From: Paenibacillus glycanilyticus
Lineage (GTDB): Bacteria > Bacillota > Bacilli > Paenibacillales > Paenibacillaceae
Direction of reading: 5' to 3'
DNA: 64,000 nt
Assembly: GCF_023715145.1 (NCBI RefSeq)
Contig: NZ_JAMBNP010000002.1
Location: 124,001 to 188,000, forward strand
Under the pieces are notes generated by a model that was given only the letters and a program-made list of their open reading frames with translations, did not search any database and was not told where the DNA came from. Position numbers and translations under genes: made by a program. Shown in pieces: positions 34,206 to 43,332 of the stretch (its first letter is position 1; the number at the start of each line of letters is the position of its first letter).

Positions 34206-35409
34206 CCCGGGCCTGCCGGACAGGAAGGACTGGATACGCTAGTTGTCAAAGACGGAGATAAGCTGCTGGTCAGCCTTCCATTGGATGCGGCGCTGAAAGA
34301 GATTGCATCCTCCACATCCCGGGAGTTCCCGATTCTAGTAACTGGGGAAGGCAAGCAGATCGAAGTGTCCGCGGCAAAAGAATGGATAGCCGCAATTGCA
34401 GCTAAAGACAAGGATGCGGTTATCATTGTCCGCTGGCAAGGTTCGGCATTCTCCATTCCTGCTGCAGCGTTACCGGCAGGGACGGATATCCGAATCGTAA
34501 TCGGAGCTCCGGAGCCGGGAGTAACGGATGCATGGACGAAGCTGCTTCAAGAAGAAGGCTTCATACCGGTTGCCGCCCCGCTGACCTTTAAGGTCGAAGG
34601 GAAAAATACAACCGGAGCCTACGGCGAGATAACCGATTTCGGCAATAACCTGCTTTCCCATACCTTTATTGTCAAAGGCTCCGATATCCATAAAGCTCAA
34701 ACGGCCGGCGTCGTTTATCTGCCGGAAACAGGCGAGCTTCGCCCGGTGCCCGTTCTGTTCACGGACAACGCCGACGGAACGGTAACCGTGGATCTCAAGC
34801 GTAAAGGCAACAGCGTCTACGGATTGGTCGAGACGACGGTTTCCTTCACGGATTCGCTTGCGGCTTGGGCACAGCAGGATGCGTGGCAAGCAGCAGCCAA
34901 GCTGATCGTTACAAGCGATGCGGGCGGCAAGTTTGACGGAGCACGAGAGCTGAACCGTGCGGAAGTGACTTCTTTGATCGTCAGGGCGCTGGGTATCTTG
35001 CCTGACCGCTCCGCTGCGGGTACAGCCTTTAAAGATGTGGCGGCAGAATCCGCTTATGCGGCCGATATTGCCGCTGCGAAGGAAGCTGGCCTGATCAACG
35101 GCCGAGGCAGCGGTCTCTTTCACCCAACCGCGTCTGTCACCCGCGAGGAAGCGGCCGTCATTCTGGCGAAAGCACTGGCTTATGCGGGGATTTCCGCACG
35201 AACCGATTCCAATGCGCTGAACCGCTTCACGGACCGCAACAAAGTATCCGGCTATGCCGTATCCTCCGTTGCCCTGTTAGTCGAAAGAGGAATTATGAAC
35301 GGCGTATCGGCAAGCCGTCTTGCTCCGCAGGCAACCGTCACCAAAGAGCAGGCAACCGTGCTTATCATGAAGACGCTCCGGTCTGCCGGATTGTCCGACT
35401 AACTCAATG

Positions 35410-35443
35410 AACCGCCCGGGACAACGGGCGGTTTTGTTGTTTT
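35410..35443 (+). terminator. Terminator after the chitinase frame
   Basis: AACCGCCCG and CGGGCGGTT with a short loop, followed by TTGTTGTTTTT. Its conservation suggests that the chitinase frame was one unit until recently. Confidence 0.8.
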
Positions 35444-35550
35444 TCGTGCTCCGGACTAAACGGGAATACATCTGGAGACTGATTTAGCAGTAAATGAATT
35501 GAATTAAGATTAGTACAGCGATGTTCAAGGCTATTTTCAAAAGTAACCTT

Positions 35551-35569
35551 CGTTTAAATTCAGTTTAAA
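35551..35569 (+). promoter_or_regulatory. Direct-repeat operator upstream of the DrrAB-like operon
   Basis: CGTTTA-N5-AGTTTA direct repeat with an 11-base period. The identical 18 bases occur at 37534-37551 before the monooxygenase gene. The layout is that of OmpR/PhoB-type response regulator sites. Confidence 0.55.
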
Positions 35570-35618
35570 AATGTACGTTAGGATTACGACATCAACAATT
35601 CTTGGGAGGAAACAGGAA

Positions 35619-36644
35619 ATGGAATATAAAAATGCAAAGCAGCCAAACAACGGCGACTGGGCGGTCGAAGCGCATGGTCTAGTCAAAGTGTTTGGCGACA
35701 ACAAAGCCGTAGACGGCGTTAATCTGAATGTGAAAGCAGGCTCTATCTATGGCGTGCTTGGTCCAAACGGAGCAGGCAAAACAACAACGATCCGCATGCT
35801 GGCGACGCTGCTGCGTCCGGATGCCGGCTCGGCACGGATTTTTGGACATGATGTGGAGAAGGAGTCTCAGATCGTCCGTCAATTGATTGGGGTTACCGGA
35901 CAATACGCATCGGTTGACGAGTCGCTCAGCGCAACCGAAAACTTGGTTATTTTCTCCCGCTTGCTTGGACTGGGACGTTCGGAAGCAAGGAAGAAAGCAG
36001 CTGAGCTTCTGGAGGAGTTCGGGCTGACGGAAGCTGCGAAGCGCCCGCTTAAGAACTTTTCGGGCGGCATGAGACGCCGTCTGGACTTGGCTGCAAGTCT
36101 AATAGCACAGCCGCCGCTTATCTTCCTGGATGAGCCAACAACCGGCCTTGATCCGCGGACCCGCGCTCAAATGTGGGATACGATCCGCCGGCTGGTGAAT
36201 ACGGGTTCTACGGTTCTGCTGACCACTCAATACCTTGATGAAGCCGACCAATTGGCCGATCGGATTGCCGTTATTGACCGCGGCCATGTTGTTGCGGAAG
36301 GCACGGTAGATGAATTGAAGCATTCCGTAGGGACTTCTTCCTTGCATCTGAGAGTCGAGAACCAATCCGATATGGAAATAGCGCGTTATACGGTGGAGCA
36401 TGTGCTACAGGTTCAAGCTACCTTAACAAGCGAAGCTGCAAAAATTACAGCGCCTATGGCTAATGCCGACCTGGTTACGGATCTGTTGATCGCGCTTCGA
36501 GAGAAAGGCATTACCTTGTCCGAGGTCAGCGTTCAGAAGCCAACTCTGGATGAAGTGTTCCTGACAATCACCGGTCACGGGGTTGAAGAGAAAGCCAAAG
36601 AAACGGGCGCGGAAACAAAAAGAGCGGAGGCTGTAAACGTATGA
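35619..36644 (+). CDS. DrrA-like drug-efflux ABC transporter ATP-binding protein
   Basis: 341 residues from ATG 35619, which follows GGGAGG; an ATG 48 bases upstream lacks such a site. Walker A is GPNGAGKTTTI, the signature is NFSGGMRRRLDLA, Walker B is PLIFLDEPTTGLD. The C-terminal extension of about 80 residues is typical of the daunorubicin-resistance (DrrA) subfamily. It energises the permease encoded next, with which it overlaps by four bases. Likely exports an aromatic polyketide-like antibiotic or lipid-like toxin; the substrate is unknown. Confidence 0.92.
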   Translation: MEYKNAKQPNNGDWAVEAHGLVKVFGDNKAVDGVNLNVKAGSIYGVLGPNGAGKTTTIRMLATLLRPDAGSARIFGHDVEKESQIVRQLIGVTGQYASVDESLSATENLVIFSRLLGLGRSEARKKAAELLEEFGLTEAAKRPLKNFSGGMRRRLDLAASLIAQPPLIFLDEPTTGLDPRTRAQMWDTIRRLVNTGSTVLLTTQYLDEADQLADRIAVIDRGHVVAEGTVDELKHSVGTSSLHLRVENQSDMEIARYTVEHVLQVQATLTSEAAKITAPMANADLVTDLLIALREKGITLSEVSVQKPTLDEVFLTITGHGVEEKAKETGAETKRAEAVNV

Positions 36645-37444
36645 GTTCATCAGTAAAAACAGGTCATTTGAAAAACCACACCAGCTTTATCCAAACCCTG
36701 CGCCATTCGCTTACGATGGCATACCGGGGCATCTTGAAAATCCGCCGTACCCCGGAGCAGCTGTTTGACGTTACGCTGCAGCCGATTATTTTCACCTTGA
36801 TGTTCACTTATATTTTCGGCGGGGCGATTTCCGGTGACGTGCAAAGCTATTTGCCGGTTATCATACCGGGTATTCTGGTTCAGACGGTTATTACCACGTC
36901 CATCGTAACCGGGGTTCAGCTCCGGGAGGATATGGATAAAGGCGTCTTTGACCGGTTCAAATCGCTGCCGATCGCGCGGATAGCGCCTCTTGCCGGAGCG
37001 CTGCTTGCCGACACGATCAGATACACGATTGCAACCGTCCTTACGTTCTCCATGGGCTACATTATGGGTTACCGTCCCGACGGAGGCTTCGGAAACGTTG
37101 TTCTTGCTGCCTTGCTCGTTATTTTTGTCTCGTGGGCGATGAGCTGGATCTTTGCTTTCTTTGGCGTTATCTCCCGTACGGCTTCCAGCGTGCAAGGGAT
37201 CTCGATGCTCGTATTATTCCCGTTAACGTTTATGTCCAATGCATTCGTGCCGGCAGATACGATGCCGAATTGGCTGCAGTGGTTCGTAAACATTAACCCG
37301 GTTTCGCATGTTGTCTCCGCTGTTCGCGAATTAACCAATTCCGGCACGGTTGGCTCGGATCTTGTTTGGTCCTTGGTAGGTGCCCTTGTTATCGTTGCGG
37401 TATTTGCTCCAATTACGGTGCGCGCTTATATGCGGCGGACATAA
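36641..37444 (+). CDS. DrrB-like ABC-2 type efflux permease
   Basis: 267 residues with six hydrophobic segments and the ABC-2 pattern (FDVTLQPIIFTLMFTYIFGGAISGD; FKSLPIAR; PLTFMSNAFVPADTMPNWLQWFVNINPVSH). Starts in an ATGA overlap with the ATPase gene, so subunits are made together. A homologous pair lies at 54023-55695 in the opposite orientation. The substrate is not readable from sequence. Confidence 0.9.
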   Translation: MSSSVKTGHLKNHTSFIQTLRHSLTMAYRGILKIRRTPEQLFDVTLQPIIFTLMFTYIFGGAISGDVQSYLPVIIPGILVQTVITTSIVTGVQLREDMDKGVFDRFKSLPIARIAPLAGALLADTIRYTIATVLTFSMGYIMGYRPDGGFGNVVLAALLVIFVSWAMSWIFAFFGVISRTASSVQGISMLVLFPLTFMSNAFVPADTMPNWLQWFVNINPVSHVVSAVRELTNSGTVGSDLVWSLVGALVIVAVFAPITVRAYMRRT

Positions 37445-37456
37445 AATTTCATCTGA

Positions 37457-37484
37457 GGAGATGGCCTAGCCGCCATCTCCTTTT
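37457..37484 (+). terminator. Terminator of the DrrAB-like operon
   Basis: GGAGATGGC and GCCATCTCC around CTAGCC, followed by TTTT. Confidence 0.75.
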
Positions 37485-37533
37485 GCTATTATTTTTACTG
37501 CCTGAGGCTTGGTTATTTACAAAAATGCAATTC

Positions 37534-37551
37534 CGTTTAAATTCAGTTTAA
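37534..37551 (+). promoter_or_regulatory. Direct-repeat operator upstream of the monooxygenase
   Basis: Same 18 bases as 35551-35568 (GTTTAA repeated with an 11-base period), 63 bases before the start codon of the monooxygenase, near where the -35 region would be. Confidence 0.55.
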
Positions 37552-37613
37552 GCGGCAGCGTTACTATATCTGTGTAAGGAAAAACAACAGACATGGATAT
37601 AGGAGATGGTCAT

Positions 37614-38777
37614 ATGACTACAATAAATAAAACACAGAAACAAATCGCGATTATCGGCGGAGGCCCTGGTGGACTTACGCTTGCATTAATCCTGCAAAGA
37701 CATGGCATTAAGGCAACGGTATATGAGCGCGAAGCGCAGGATGCAAACGGCCAGCGAGGCGGGTCGCTCGACATTCATGAGGATTCCGGTCAAATGGCGC
37801 TGAAGGAAGCGGGACTCCTTGAACAGTTCCATGCCATTGCCCGTTATGAAGGGGAGGACTTCCGTTTATTCGATAAGTCCGGCAAGATTTATATGGACGA
37901 AAGGGCGGAGGCGGGAGAGACAGGCGGCCGTCCGGAGATAGACCGCGGAACGTTATGCGGTCTCCTGTTGCAGGATTTGCTGCCGGATACGATCCGCTAC
38001 GGCTATAAATTGACGGAGGCAATCCCGCTCGAAGGCGGTCGGCATGAACTACATTTTGATAATGGGGAGACGGCAACGGTTGATCTTGTCATTGGTGCGG
38101 ATGGCGCGTTCTCCAAGCTTCGTCCGCTTCTGACAGATGCTAAGGCCTCCTATGCGGGATTAACGATGGTGGAGCTGCATGTGGATGCCGAGGCAAATCC
38201 TGAGCAGGTAGCCTTTAATGCAAGGGGCAAGGTATTTGCGCTGGACGATCATAAAGGAATACTTGCGCAGCTGAATGGGGACGGTAAAATCAAAGTTTAT
38301 CTAACCTTCACGGCCGAGCAGAGCTGGCTGGATACATGCGGAATACCGTTTGACCAGCCGAAGGAAGCGAAGCGGCAGCTGCTTGACTATTTCGGAGATT
38401 GGTCGGAGGAGCTCCAGAACTATATTCGTTTGTCCGAGGAGCTCGTTCTGCCAAGAAGGATCTACATGCTGCCGGTTGGACTTAAGTGGGAGCATAAATC
38501 GGGCATTACGCTGATTGGAGACGCCGCGCATCTGATGTCCCCCTTTGCGGGCGAAGGCGTTAATCTGGCGATGAGGGATGCTGCAGAGCTTGCGCTTGCC
38601 ATCGCAGATCATGAAGACATGAATCAGGCAGTCGCAGCTTATGAGCGGAAGATGTACGACTATTCCTCGCATTCTGCGAAAGATTCGGATAGTAACCTGA
38701 AGCTGATGTTCTCCGAGAATGCGGCTGTGAAGCTTAAAGCGCTGTTTGATCGGCTGCATGCGGAATTCGCTCAATAA
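37614..38777 (+). CDS. FAD-dependent monooxygenase, TetX-like
   Basis: 387 residues from ATG 37614, 7 bases after AGGAG. FAD-binding GGGPGGLTLALILQRHG is near the N-terminus with the following E in VYER, the DG motif is VIGADGAFSKLRP and the GD motif is LIGDAAHLMSPFAGEGVNLAM. This is group A flavin monooxygenase architecture as in the tetracycline-destructase TetX. It hydroxylates an aromatic substrate using NADPH and oxygen. The shared operator with the DrrAB-like pump suggests joint action on a toxic aromatic compound; tetracycline itself is not proven. Confidence 0.85.
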   Translation: MTTINKTQKQIAIIGGGPGGLTLALILQRHGIKATVYEREAQDANGQRGGSLDIHEDSGQMALKEAGLLEQFHAIARYEGEDFRLFDKSGKIYMDERAEAGETGGRPEIDRGTLCGLLLQDLLPDTIRYGYKLTEAIPLEGGRHELHFDNGETATVDLVIGADGAFSKLRPLLTDAKASYAGLTMVELHVDAEANPEQVAFNARGKVFALDDHKGILAQLNGDGKIKVYLTFTAEQSWLDTCGIPFDQPKEAKRQLLDYFGDWSEELQNYIRLSEELVLPRRIYMLPVGLKWEHKSGITLIGDAAHLMSPFAGEGVNLAMRDAAELALAIADHEDMNQAVAAYERKMYDYSSHSAKDSDSNLKLMFSENAAVKLKALFDRLHAEFAQ

Positions 38778-38787
38778 AAAGGACGAG

Positions 38788-38839
38788 AGAGGCTGTTCCA
38801 AGAGTCACGCAAGTGACGAGGGTACAGCTTCTTTTTTTT
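38788..38839 (+). terminator. Terminator after the monooxygenase gene
   Basis: GAGGCTGTtCC pairs with GGTACAGCTTC around an inner stem GTCAC/GTGAC, followed by eight T. Confidence 0.8.
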
Positions 38840-38941
38840 GCATAGAGTGTATATTCTAGTCAGCAAGACGGTGTGCAGATATGGATGATTGTGGTAAAGT
38901 CAGCATATAGAAAATGAACTTTCGCAAATGGAGAGGATCAA

Positions 38942-39364
38942 TTGTATAAGCTCGCATGTATGCTGTTATTGCTTGCTTTTGTTCTTGTCGGCTGCAGTCA
39001 CTCAACTTCCTTAATGAAGGAAGTAGGCCAGCAAAAGCTGAATCATGATGTTAGCATGTTTGTCGAGCGGAATAAAAGCAAGAATGGCATATATTTATAT
39101 TCTGCTACTGGTATGAATGAGTATTTAATCGTGAACTACTCAACTGCAGAACAAGGCGAGAAGGTGAAGCTTCTTGCTGGTATGCATGCGGAAATACAAA
39201 ATGACGTCTTAGCGATTCTCATGGATGTTTCGGAAACCTCTGATCTTAAAGATGACCGAATAAAGCCAATCTCGATTTATAAGATTAATAAGCATGATAG
39301 GGCTGACGCCATAAAGGTCTTTATTAATGGACAAGAGACGCCAATTGATATAGTCGGCAGTTGA
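38942..39364 (+). CDS. Small lipoprotein of unknown function
   Basis: 140 residues from TTG after GAGAGGA. The N-terminal hydrophobic signal ends in a lipobox (FVLVGCSHS, Cys about residue 18), so it is lipid-anchored outside the membrane. The mature part is beta-rich and polar with no recognised domain. It has its own short promoter region after the preceding terminator and is followed 22 bases later by the HxlR regulator, but a shared function is not evident. Base composition is lower in GC than its neighbours. Confidence 0.75.
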   Translation: MYKLACMLLLLAFVLVGCSHSTSLMKEVGQQKLNHDVSMFVERNKSKNGIYLYSATGMNEYLIVNYSTAEQGEKVKLLAGMHAEIQNDVLAILMDVSETSDLKDDRIKPISIYKINKHDRADAIKVFINGQETPIDIVGS

Positions 39365-39385
39365 GACAGTTAGGAGGTTATCAAC

Positions 39386-39745
39386 ATGGAAGGCAACAGC
39401 GAAGCGATCGGCAACGAAAACACAGGCTCTAGCATTTGCGAAGTGCTGCAAATATTGGGGGCCAAATGGGCGTTTCTTGTGCTGGAGGAGCTGATGAACG
39501 GACCTCTCCGGTTTAATCAGCTGCAAAGGAAGGTATCCATTGTGAAGACGCAGTCCTTAACGAATACGGTCCGCCACTTGGAGAACAATGGCCTCGTTGT
39601 CCGCACGGTTTTCCCGACGGTGCCCGTAACGGTGGAGTACGCTTTGACGGAGAAGGGCAGGGACTTTCAAGCCGCGCTTAGAGAGATGGAGAAATGGGTG
39701 CAGAAATGGGGCGACTCCCCTAATCCCAGGCTCAGTAAATCATAA
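39386..39745 (+). CDS. HxlR-family transcriptional regulator
   Basis: 119 residues with the HxlR winged helix: SSICEVLQILGAKWAFLVLEEL with the N-terminal cysteine found in redox- or thiol-responsive members, then LRFNQLQRKV and LTNTVRHLENNGLV. TTAGGAGG precedes the ATG. It stands ahead of an MFS exporter with two palindromes in between, so it probably controls that exporter, possibly in response to electrophiles or drugs. Confidence 0.88.
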   Translation: MEGNSEAIGNENTGSSICEVLQILGAKWAFLVLEELMNGPLRFNQLQRKVSIVKTQSLTNTVRHLENNGLVVRTVFPTVPVTVEYALTEKGRDFQAALREMEKWVQKWGDSPNPRLSKS

Positions 39746-39763
39746 GCAGCAAGCTAACGTTTT

Positions 39764-39798
39764 AACCGCAGGAGCTATCCGCTCTTGCGGTTTTTTTT
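39764..39798 (+). terminator. Terminator of the HxlR gene
   Basis: AACCGCAGGAGC and GCTCTTGCGGTT with eight T. It separates the regulator from the exporter transcript. Confidence 0.85.
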
Positions 39799-39810
39799 GT
39801 TGGATATCCG

Positions 39811-39896
39811 CTTACCAAACGGTAAGTAACTCCAAAACGATGGATTATACCAAAATAAATTGCGTTCTTACTTAAAGTAAGCAACCCCGATATAAT
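39811..39896 (+). promoter_or_regulatory. Promoter and two palindromic operators of the MFS exporter gene
   Basis: TTACCAAACGGTAA at 39812-39825 and CTTACTTAAAGTAAG at 39867-39881 are both inverted repeats with related half sites (TTAC/GTAA). TATAAT at 39891-39896 lies 17 bases after TTACTT at 39868-39873, so the second palindrome covers the -35 region. This fits control by the adjacent HxlR protein. Confidence 0.6.
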
Positions 39897-39941
39897 CCAA
39901 TTAAATCAAATGAATCGATGGAGATGGAAGGAAGTGTTGAT

Positions 39942-41114
39942 ATGAATCGTCTGGTCATTTACCTCTTAATGATAGCGGTATTCTTCACCGCAACCTCGGA
40001 GCTGGTCATTGCCGGAATCTTAAACGTGTTAGCCGATCAAATGCATATTTCAGTCAGCCTGGCCGGTCAGCTGATTACGGCTTATTCGCTCGCTTTTGCG
40101 ATTGGAACGCCGATTATTATCGCAGTGACGGCTAAGCTGCCGAGGAAAAGGCTCTTGCTGATTGCAATAGCGGTGTTTATAGCCGGCAATTTCCTTTCGA
40201 TTGCGGTCAGCGGGTTTGTATGGTTGATGGCCGCAAGGATGCTGCTTGGCGTAAGCTCAGGCGTGTTTATGGTGGCTGCATTTAGTGCCGCAGCCAAGCT
40301 GGTGCCGGTTGAAAAGATTGGCAGCGCGATCGGTACGATTATACTCGGGTTCAGCAGCGCGATGATATTGGGCGTACCGCTGGGTGTTGCGTTAACTAAC
40401 CTGTATAACTGGCAGATGATCTTTTTGTTCCTTGGGGCAGGAGGCATTGTAATTCTCATTGGCCTGGCTCTGCTGCTTCCGCAAATCGAAGGAGATGCCC
40501 CGGTTCCTTTCCGGCAGCATCTGGGGGTATTGGCCAATCCGGTCATCTTATACGCTTTGCTGCTTGTCCTGTTCCGGGAGGCGGGCAATTCGGTGATGTT
40601 CACCTACATCGCTTCGTTCCTAGGCGATATTCTTCACAGAAGCACTGCTGAGATTGGTCTTACGATGCTGCTGTTTGGATTGGCCGGTGCAGTAGGCTCC
40701 AGGATCGGAGGCTCTGCCGTGGATAAGTGGGGAAGCGCCAAGCTCATTATGATCGGAGTCATGATCCATGTCATTGCGCTTCTGCTGCTTCCTTTAGCGA
40801 TTCATTCCTTCCCGTTTGCCATGACCTTGCTCTCGCTCTGGATAATGTCGATGTTCACCTTAGGTCCAGCTACGCAAACCTACTTCATCGAGCGGGCACC
40901 GCAATCGTCAAATCTCATCATCAGCTTGAACATTTCCGTCACTCAAATAGGCATCGCCACAGGAGCCAGCGTTGGCGGGCTAGTTGTTAATTGGCAGGAG
41001 ACCGTCCTGTATAATCCGCTTGCAGCCGGCCTTGTCCTCATCCTGGCTCTCGCCGCAGCCGCTCTCTCCATCCGCAAGAGCGGTCAAAGCGTTCCTAAAG
41101 CAAAGCAAACTTAA
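39942..41114 (+). CDS. MFS drug efflux transporter (DHA1, AraJ/YdhP-like)
   Basis: 390 residues from ATG 39942 after AAGGAAG, with twelve hydrophobic segments. The first segment (FFTATSELVIAGILNVLADQMHISVSLAGQLITAYSLAF) and GTPIIIAVTAKLPRKRLL loop are typical of the AraJ/PbuE/YdhP-like group of 12-TM proton antiporters for drugs, purines or sugars. Proposed target of the HxlR regulator upstream. A terminator follows at 41123. Confidence 0.85.
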   Translation: MNRLVIYLLMIAVFFTATSELVIAGILNVLADQMHISVSLAGQLITAYSLAFAIGTPIIIAVTAKLPRKRLLLIAIAVFIAGNFLSIAVSGFVWLMAARMLLGVSSGVFMVAAFSAAAKLVPVEKIGSAIGTIILGFSSAMILGVPLGVALTNLYNWQMIFLFLGAGGIVILIGLALLLPQIEGDAPVPFRQHLGVLANPVILYALLLVLFREAGNSVMFTYIASFLGDILHRSTAEIGLTMLLFGLAGAVGSRIGGSAVDKWGSAKLIMIGVMIHVIALLLLPLAIHSFPFAMTLLSLWIMSMFTLGPATQTYFIERAPQSSNLIISLNISVTQIGIATGASVGGLVVNWQETVLYNPLAAGLVLILALAAAALSIRKSGQSVPKAKQT

Positions 41115-41122
41115 CAATAATG

Positions 41123-41153
41123 ACCGTGCGGATATTTTGCCGCACGGTTATTT
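41123..41153 (+). terminator. Terminator between the MFS and AraC genes
   Basis: ACCGTGCGG and CCGCACGGT around ATATTTTG, followed by TATTTG. The genes on both sides converge here. Confidence 0.7.
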
Positions 41154-41208
41154 GCTTACTCTTTAATAACGGTTAAACGCAAACGGTTCAGATGTGCAGG
41201 ATGTACAT

Positions 41209-42093
41209 TTATCTCGTTTTTTGTATCCCGAGGTTACTCCCGTGCAAAGCCTTATACTCCGAAGGCGTACATTTCTTGTATGTCTTGAACACGCGGTTGA
41301 AGGTTGGGAGGCTGCCAAAACCGGATCGCATGGCGACTTCCATAATGGACAGATTCGGATCGGTCAGCAGCTTTTCCGCATGCATAATGCGATGCTGAAT
41401 CAGGTAGTCGTAATAGGACAATCCCATGTACTGCTTGAACATGCGCGTGAAATGATACTTGCTGAAGCCCGACAGCTCGGCGAGCTCCTCGACGCAAATA
41501 TCCTCCGTGCAATGCTCGTTCATATAGTTGCAAACCTGCAAAAATTTATCGATGTATTTATGCTGCTTATTGCTCTTCGTACGGGGGAATCGGCGTTCCT
41601 CATGCATAAAATTGCGGCTCAGCGACACGAAGAAGTTGATGAGCTTGGCATAAGTGGAAGCCTCCTTCAGCATCGTATGGCTGAAATATTCATTCACCAG
41701 CTCAAGCAGCATGGGTCTTAACAGTCCGTGCAGCTCTTTATTTTGTTCTGCCGTAATCAGGAAGCATGGGCGAAGCAAATGAAAGGTTGAATCAAACCCG
41801 TTCAGCGAGTACAGCAGCGAGCAGTCGAACTGGAGGATCAGCCGAGTCCCGGAATCGGGGGCGAAGATCTCATGAAGCTCGCCCGGAGGCAGAACCAGAA
41901 TATCGTTCGGATAGAGGACAAGCTTGGTCTCGTCAACGATAACCGTATAGATGTTGTCGAGCGGCATGATGACTTCCACGGCGGTATGCCAATGTATCGG
42001 ATAGTTCTCGACTTCCTTATTCAGGAAAATCCTTATTCCTAGGTGTTCACCGTAAGATACGGTTTCTTTGGCTCCGTTAAGGATGGGGATCAA
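41209..42093 (-). CDS. AraC-family transcriptional regulator
   Basis: 294 residues. N-terminal cupin-like sensing domain (HWHTAVEVIMPLDN, YPNDILVLPPGELHEIF) and C-terminal double helix-turn-helix (ICVEELAELSGFSKYHFTRMFKQYMG; SIMEVAMRSGFGSLPTFNRVFKTYKKCTPSEYK). Divergent from a sugar ABC importer with about 290 bases between, the usual arrangement for an activator of uptake genes. The intergenic stretch 42094-42387 contains a TATAAT at 42229 without a clear -35 element and no gene. Confidence 0.9.
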   Translation of the reverse strand: MIPILNGAKETVSYGEHLGIRIFLNKEVENYPIHWHTAVEVIMPLDNIYTVIVDETKLVLYPNDILVLPPGELHEIFAPDSGTRLILQFDCSLLYSLNGFDSTFHLLRPCFLITAEQNKELHGLLRPMLLELVNEYFSHTMLKEASTYAKLINFFVSLSRNFMHEERRFPRTKSNKQHKYIDKFLQVCNYMNEHCTEDICVEELAELSGFSKYHFTRMFKQYMGLSYYDYLIQHRIMHAEKLLTDPNLSIMEVAMRSGFGSLPTFNRVFKTYKKCTPSEYKALHGSNLGIQKTR

Positions 42094-42387
42094 CTATCAC
42101 ACTTCCTCTCGTTAGTAACTAATCAGATAATGGCATCCTCTTCTTTTAAAATCAATAAGTCTATCAAAAAAGGCAATATTTGATAAGTCGACAGCTATAT
42201 TTACGAAGAGGGTCAAATCAAATATCGCTATAATAAAGCCAATGAAAGCGAATACATTTGTTGGGAAATGACTTCTATTTTGCATTATTTCATCATGAAG
42301 TCCACATGACCATGCGACTAAAGTAGTTAAATATAGCTATTTCTGATCGGTCAGTAGACGTAATGGACTAGAGGAGAGTGGAGATAA

Positions 42388-43317
42388 ATGGAAGGCTCAA
42401 GCAAAGTATTGGATGTCTCACCGCTTTGGAAGCATGTCAGAAAAGAGTGGAAGCTGTATTCCTTCCTCGTTCTTCCCATCATTTATTTTCTCATTTTCAA
42501 GTACGCTCCCATGATCGGGAATGTAATCGCTTTCCGAAAGTACAGGGGAGGCCCTAACTTCCTTGGAACGGAGTGGGTAGGCCTGCAATATTTCCGGATG
42601 TTTATGAAGGATCCCACCTTCTGGCGGGCGTTCTGGAACAACATCTTCCTAAGCGTTGCTTATCTGGTTGTCCGTTTCCCGTTAACCTTGATTTTTGCGC
42701 TTCTGATTAATGAAATTCGTCGGCTGAAGCTGAAAAAGTTCGTCCAGACCGTCTCGTATCTGCCGCATTTCATCTCGATGGTTATCGTGGCGGGCATGGT
42801 CAAGGAGATGCTCTCCGCTTCCGGCCCGATTAACGCGCTGCTTATGAACTTCGGCATGGATCCGATCCCGTTCATCTCGCTCCCGCAATGGTTCCCGGCC
42901 ATCTATATTTCCTCCGGCATTTGGCAAGGTCTCGGCTGGGGAACAATCTTGTATCTGGCCGCGATGACCGGAATCAACACCGAGCTGTACGAAGCCGCAA
43001 GAATCGATGGCGCCAGCCGGTTGCGGCTTGCCTGGCATGTTACCATTCCGGGTATTCTGCCTACGATCATGACGCTTCTCATTCTGGATATCGGCGGTAT
43101 CATGGGCTCGAACTTTGAGAAAGTATTGCTCTTGTACAATCCGCTTACTTACGAATCGGCGGACGTGATTTCCACCTATGTATACCGGATGGGTATTACC
43201 GGAGGCAACTTCAGCTTTGCAACGGCTGTCGGCCTGTTCGAAGGAGTTATCGGTCTCATTCTGGTAACGATGGCCAATACGATTTCCAAAAAAACGACGA
43301 AGTCCAGTCTGTGGTAG
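42388..43317 (+). CDS. Sugar ABC transporter permease, LplB type
   Basis: 309 residues with six membrane segments and the permease loop EAARIDGASRLRLAWHVTIPGILPT that contacts the ATPase. The start (LYSFLVLPIIYFLIFKYAPMIGNVIAFRKY) is typical of the LplB/YtcP group. GAGGAGAG precedes the ATG. First gene of a three-gene importer operon; like most such operons it lacks its own ATPase gene and would use a shared one such as MsmX. Confidence 0.92.
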   Translation: MEGSSKVLDVSPLWKHVRKEWKLYSFLVLPIIYFLIFKYAPMIGNVIAFRKYRGGPNFLGTEWVGLQYFRMFMKDPTFWRAFWNNIFLSVAYLVVRFPLTLIFALLINEIRRLKLKKFVQTVSYLPHFISMVIVAGMVKEMLSASGPINALLMNFGMDPIPFISLPQWFPAIYISSGIWQGLGWGTILYLAAMTGINTELYEAARIDGASRLRLAWHVTIPGILPTIMTLLILDIGGIMGSNFEKVLLLYNPLTYESADVISTYVYRMGITGGNFSFATAVGLFEGVIGLILVTMANTISKKTTKSSLW

Positions 43318-43332
43318 GAAGGAGCGCTTAAC

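Larger units (their letters stand above)
31785..35402 (+). pseudogene. S-layer-anchored GH18 chitinase interrupted by two in-frame TAG codons
   Basis: From TTG 31785 (after GAGGTG) the frame has a signal peptide ending near HARA, three fibronectin-III-like domains, a GH18 barrel with the catalytic DGVDIDWE (Glu462), then TAG at codon 605 (33597). In the same frame the rest of the barrel follows (VMSWDISGD), another fibronectin domain, a second TAG at codon 807 (34203), a linker domain and three SLH repeats ending at 35402. Read through, it would be 1205 codons. Without readthrough the product lacks the end of the barrel and the surface anchor, so it is probably inactive. There is no frameshift or other stop in 1.8 kb after the first TAG. 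Confidence 0.85.
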
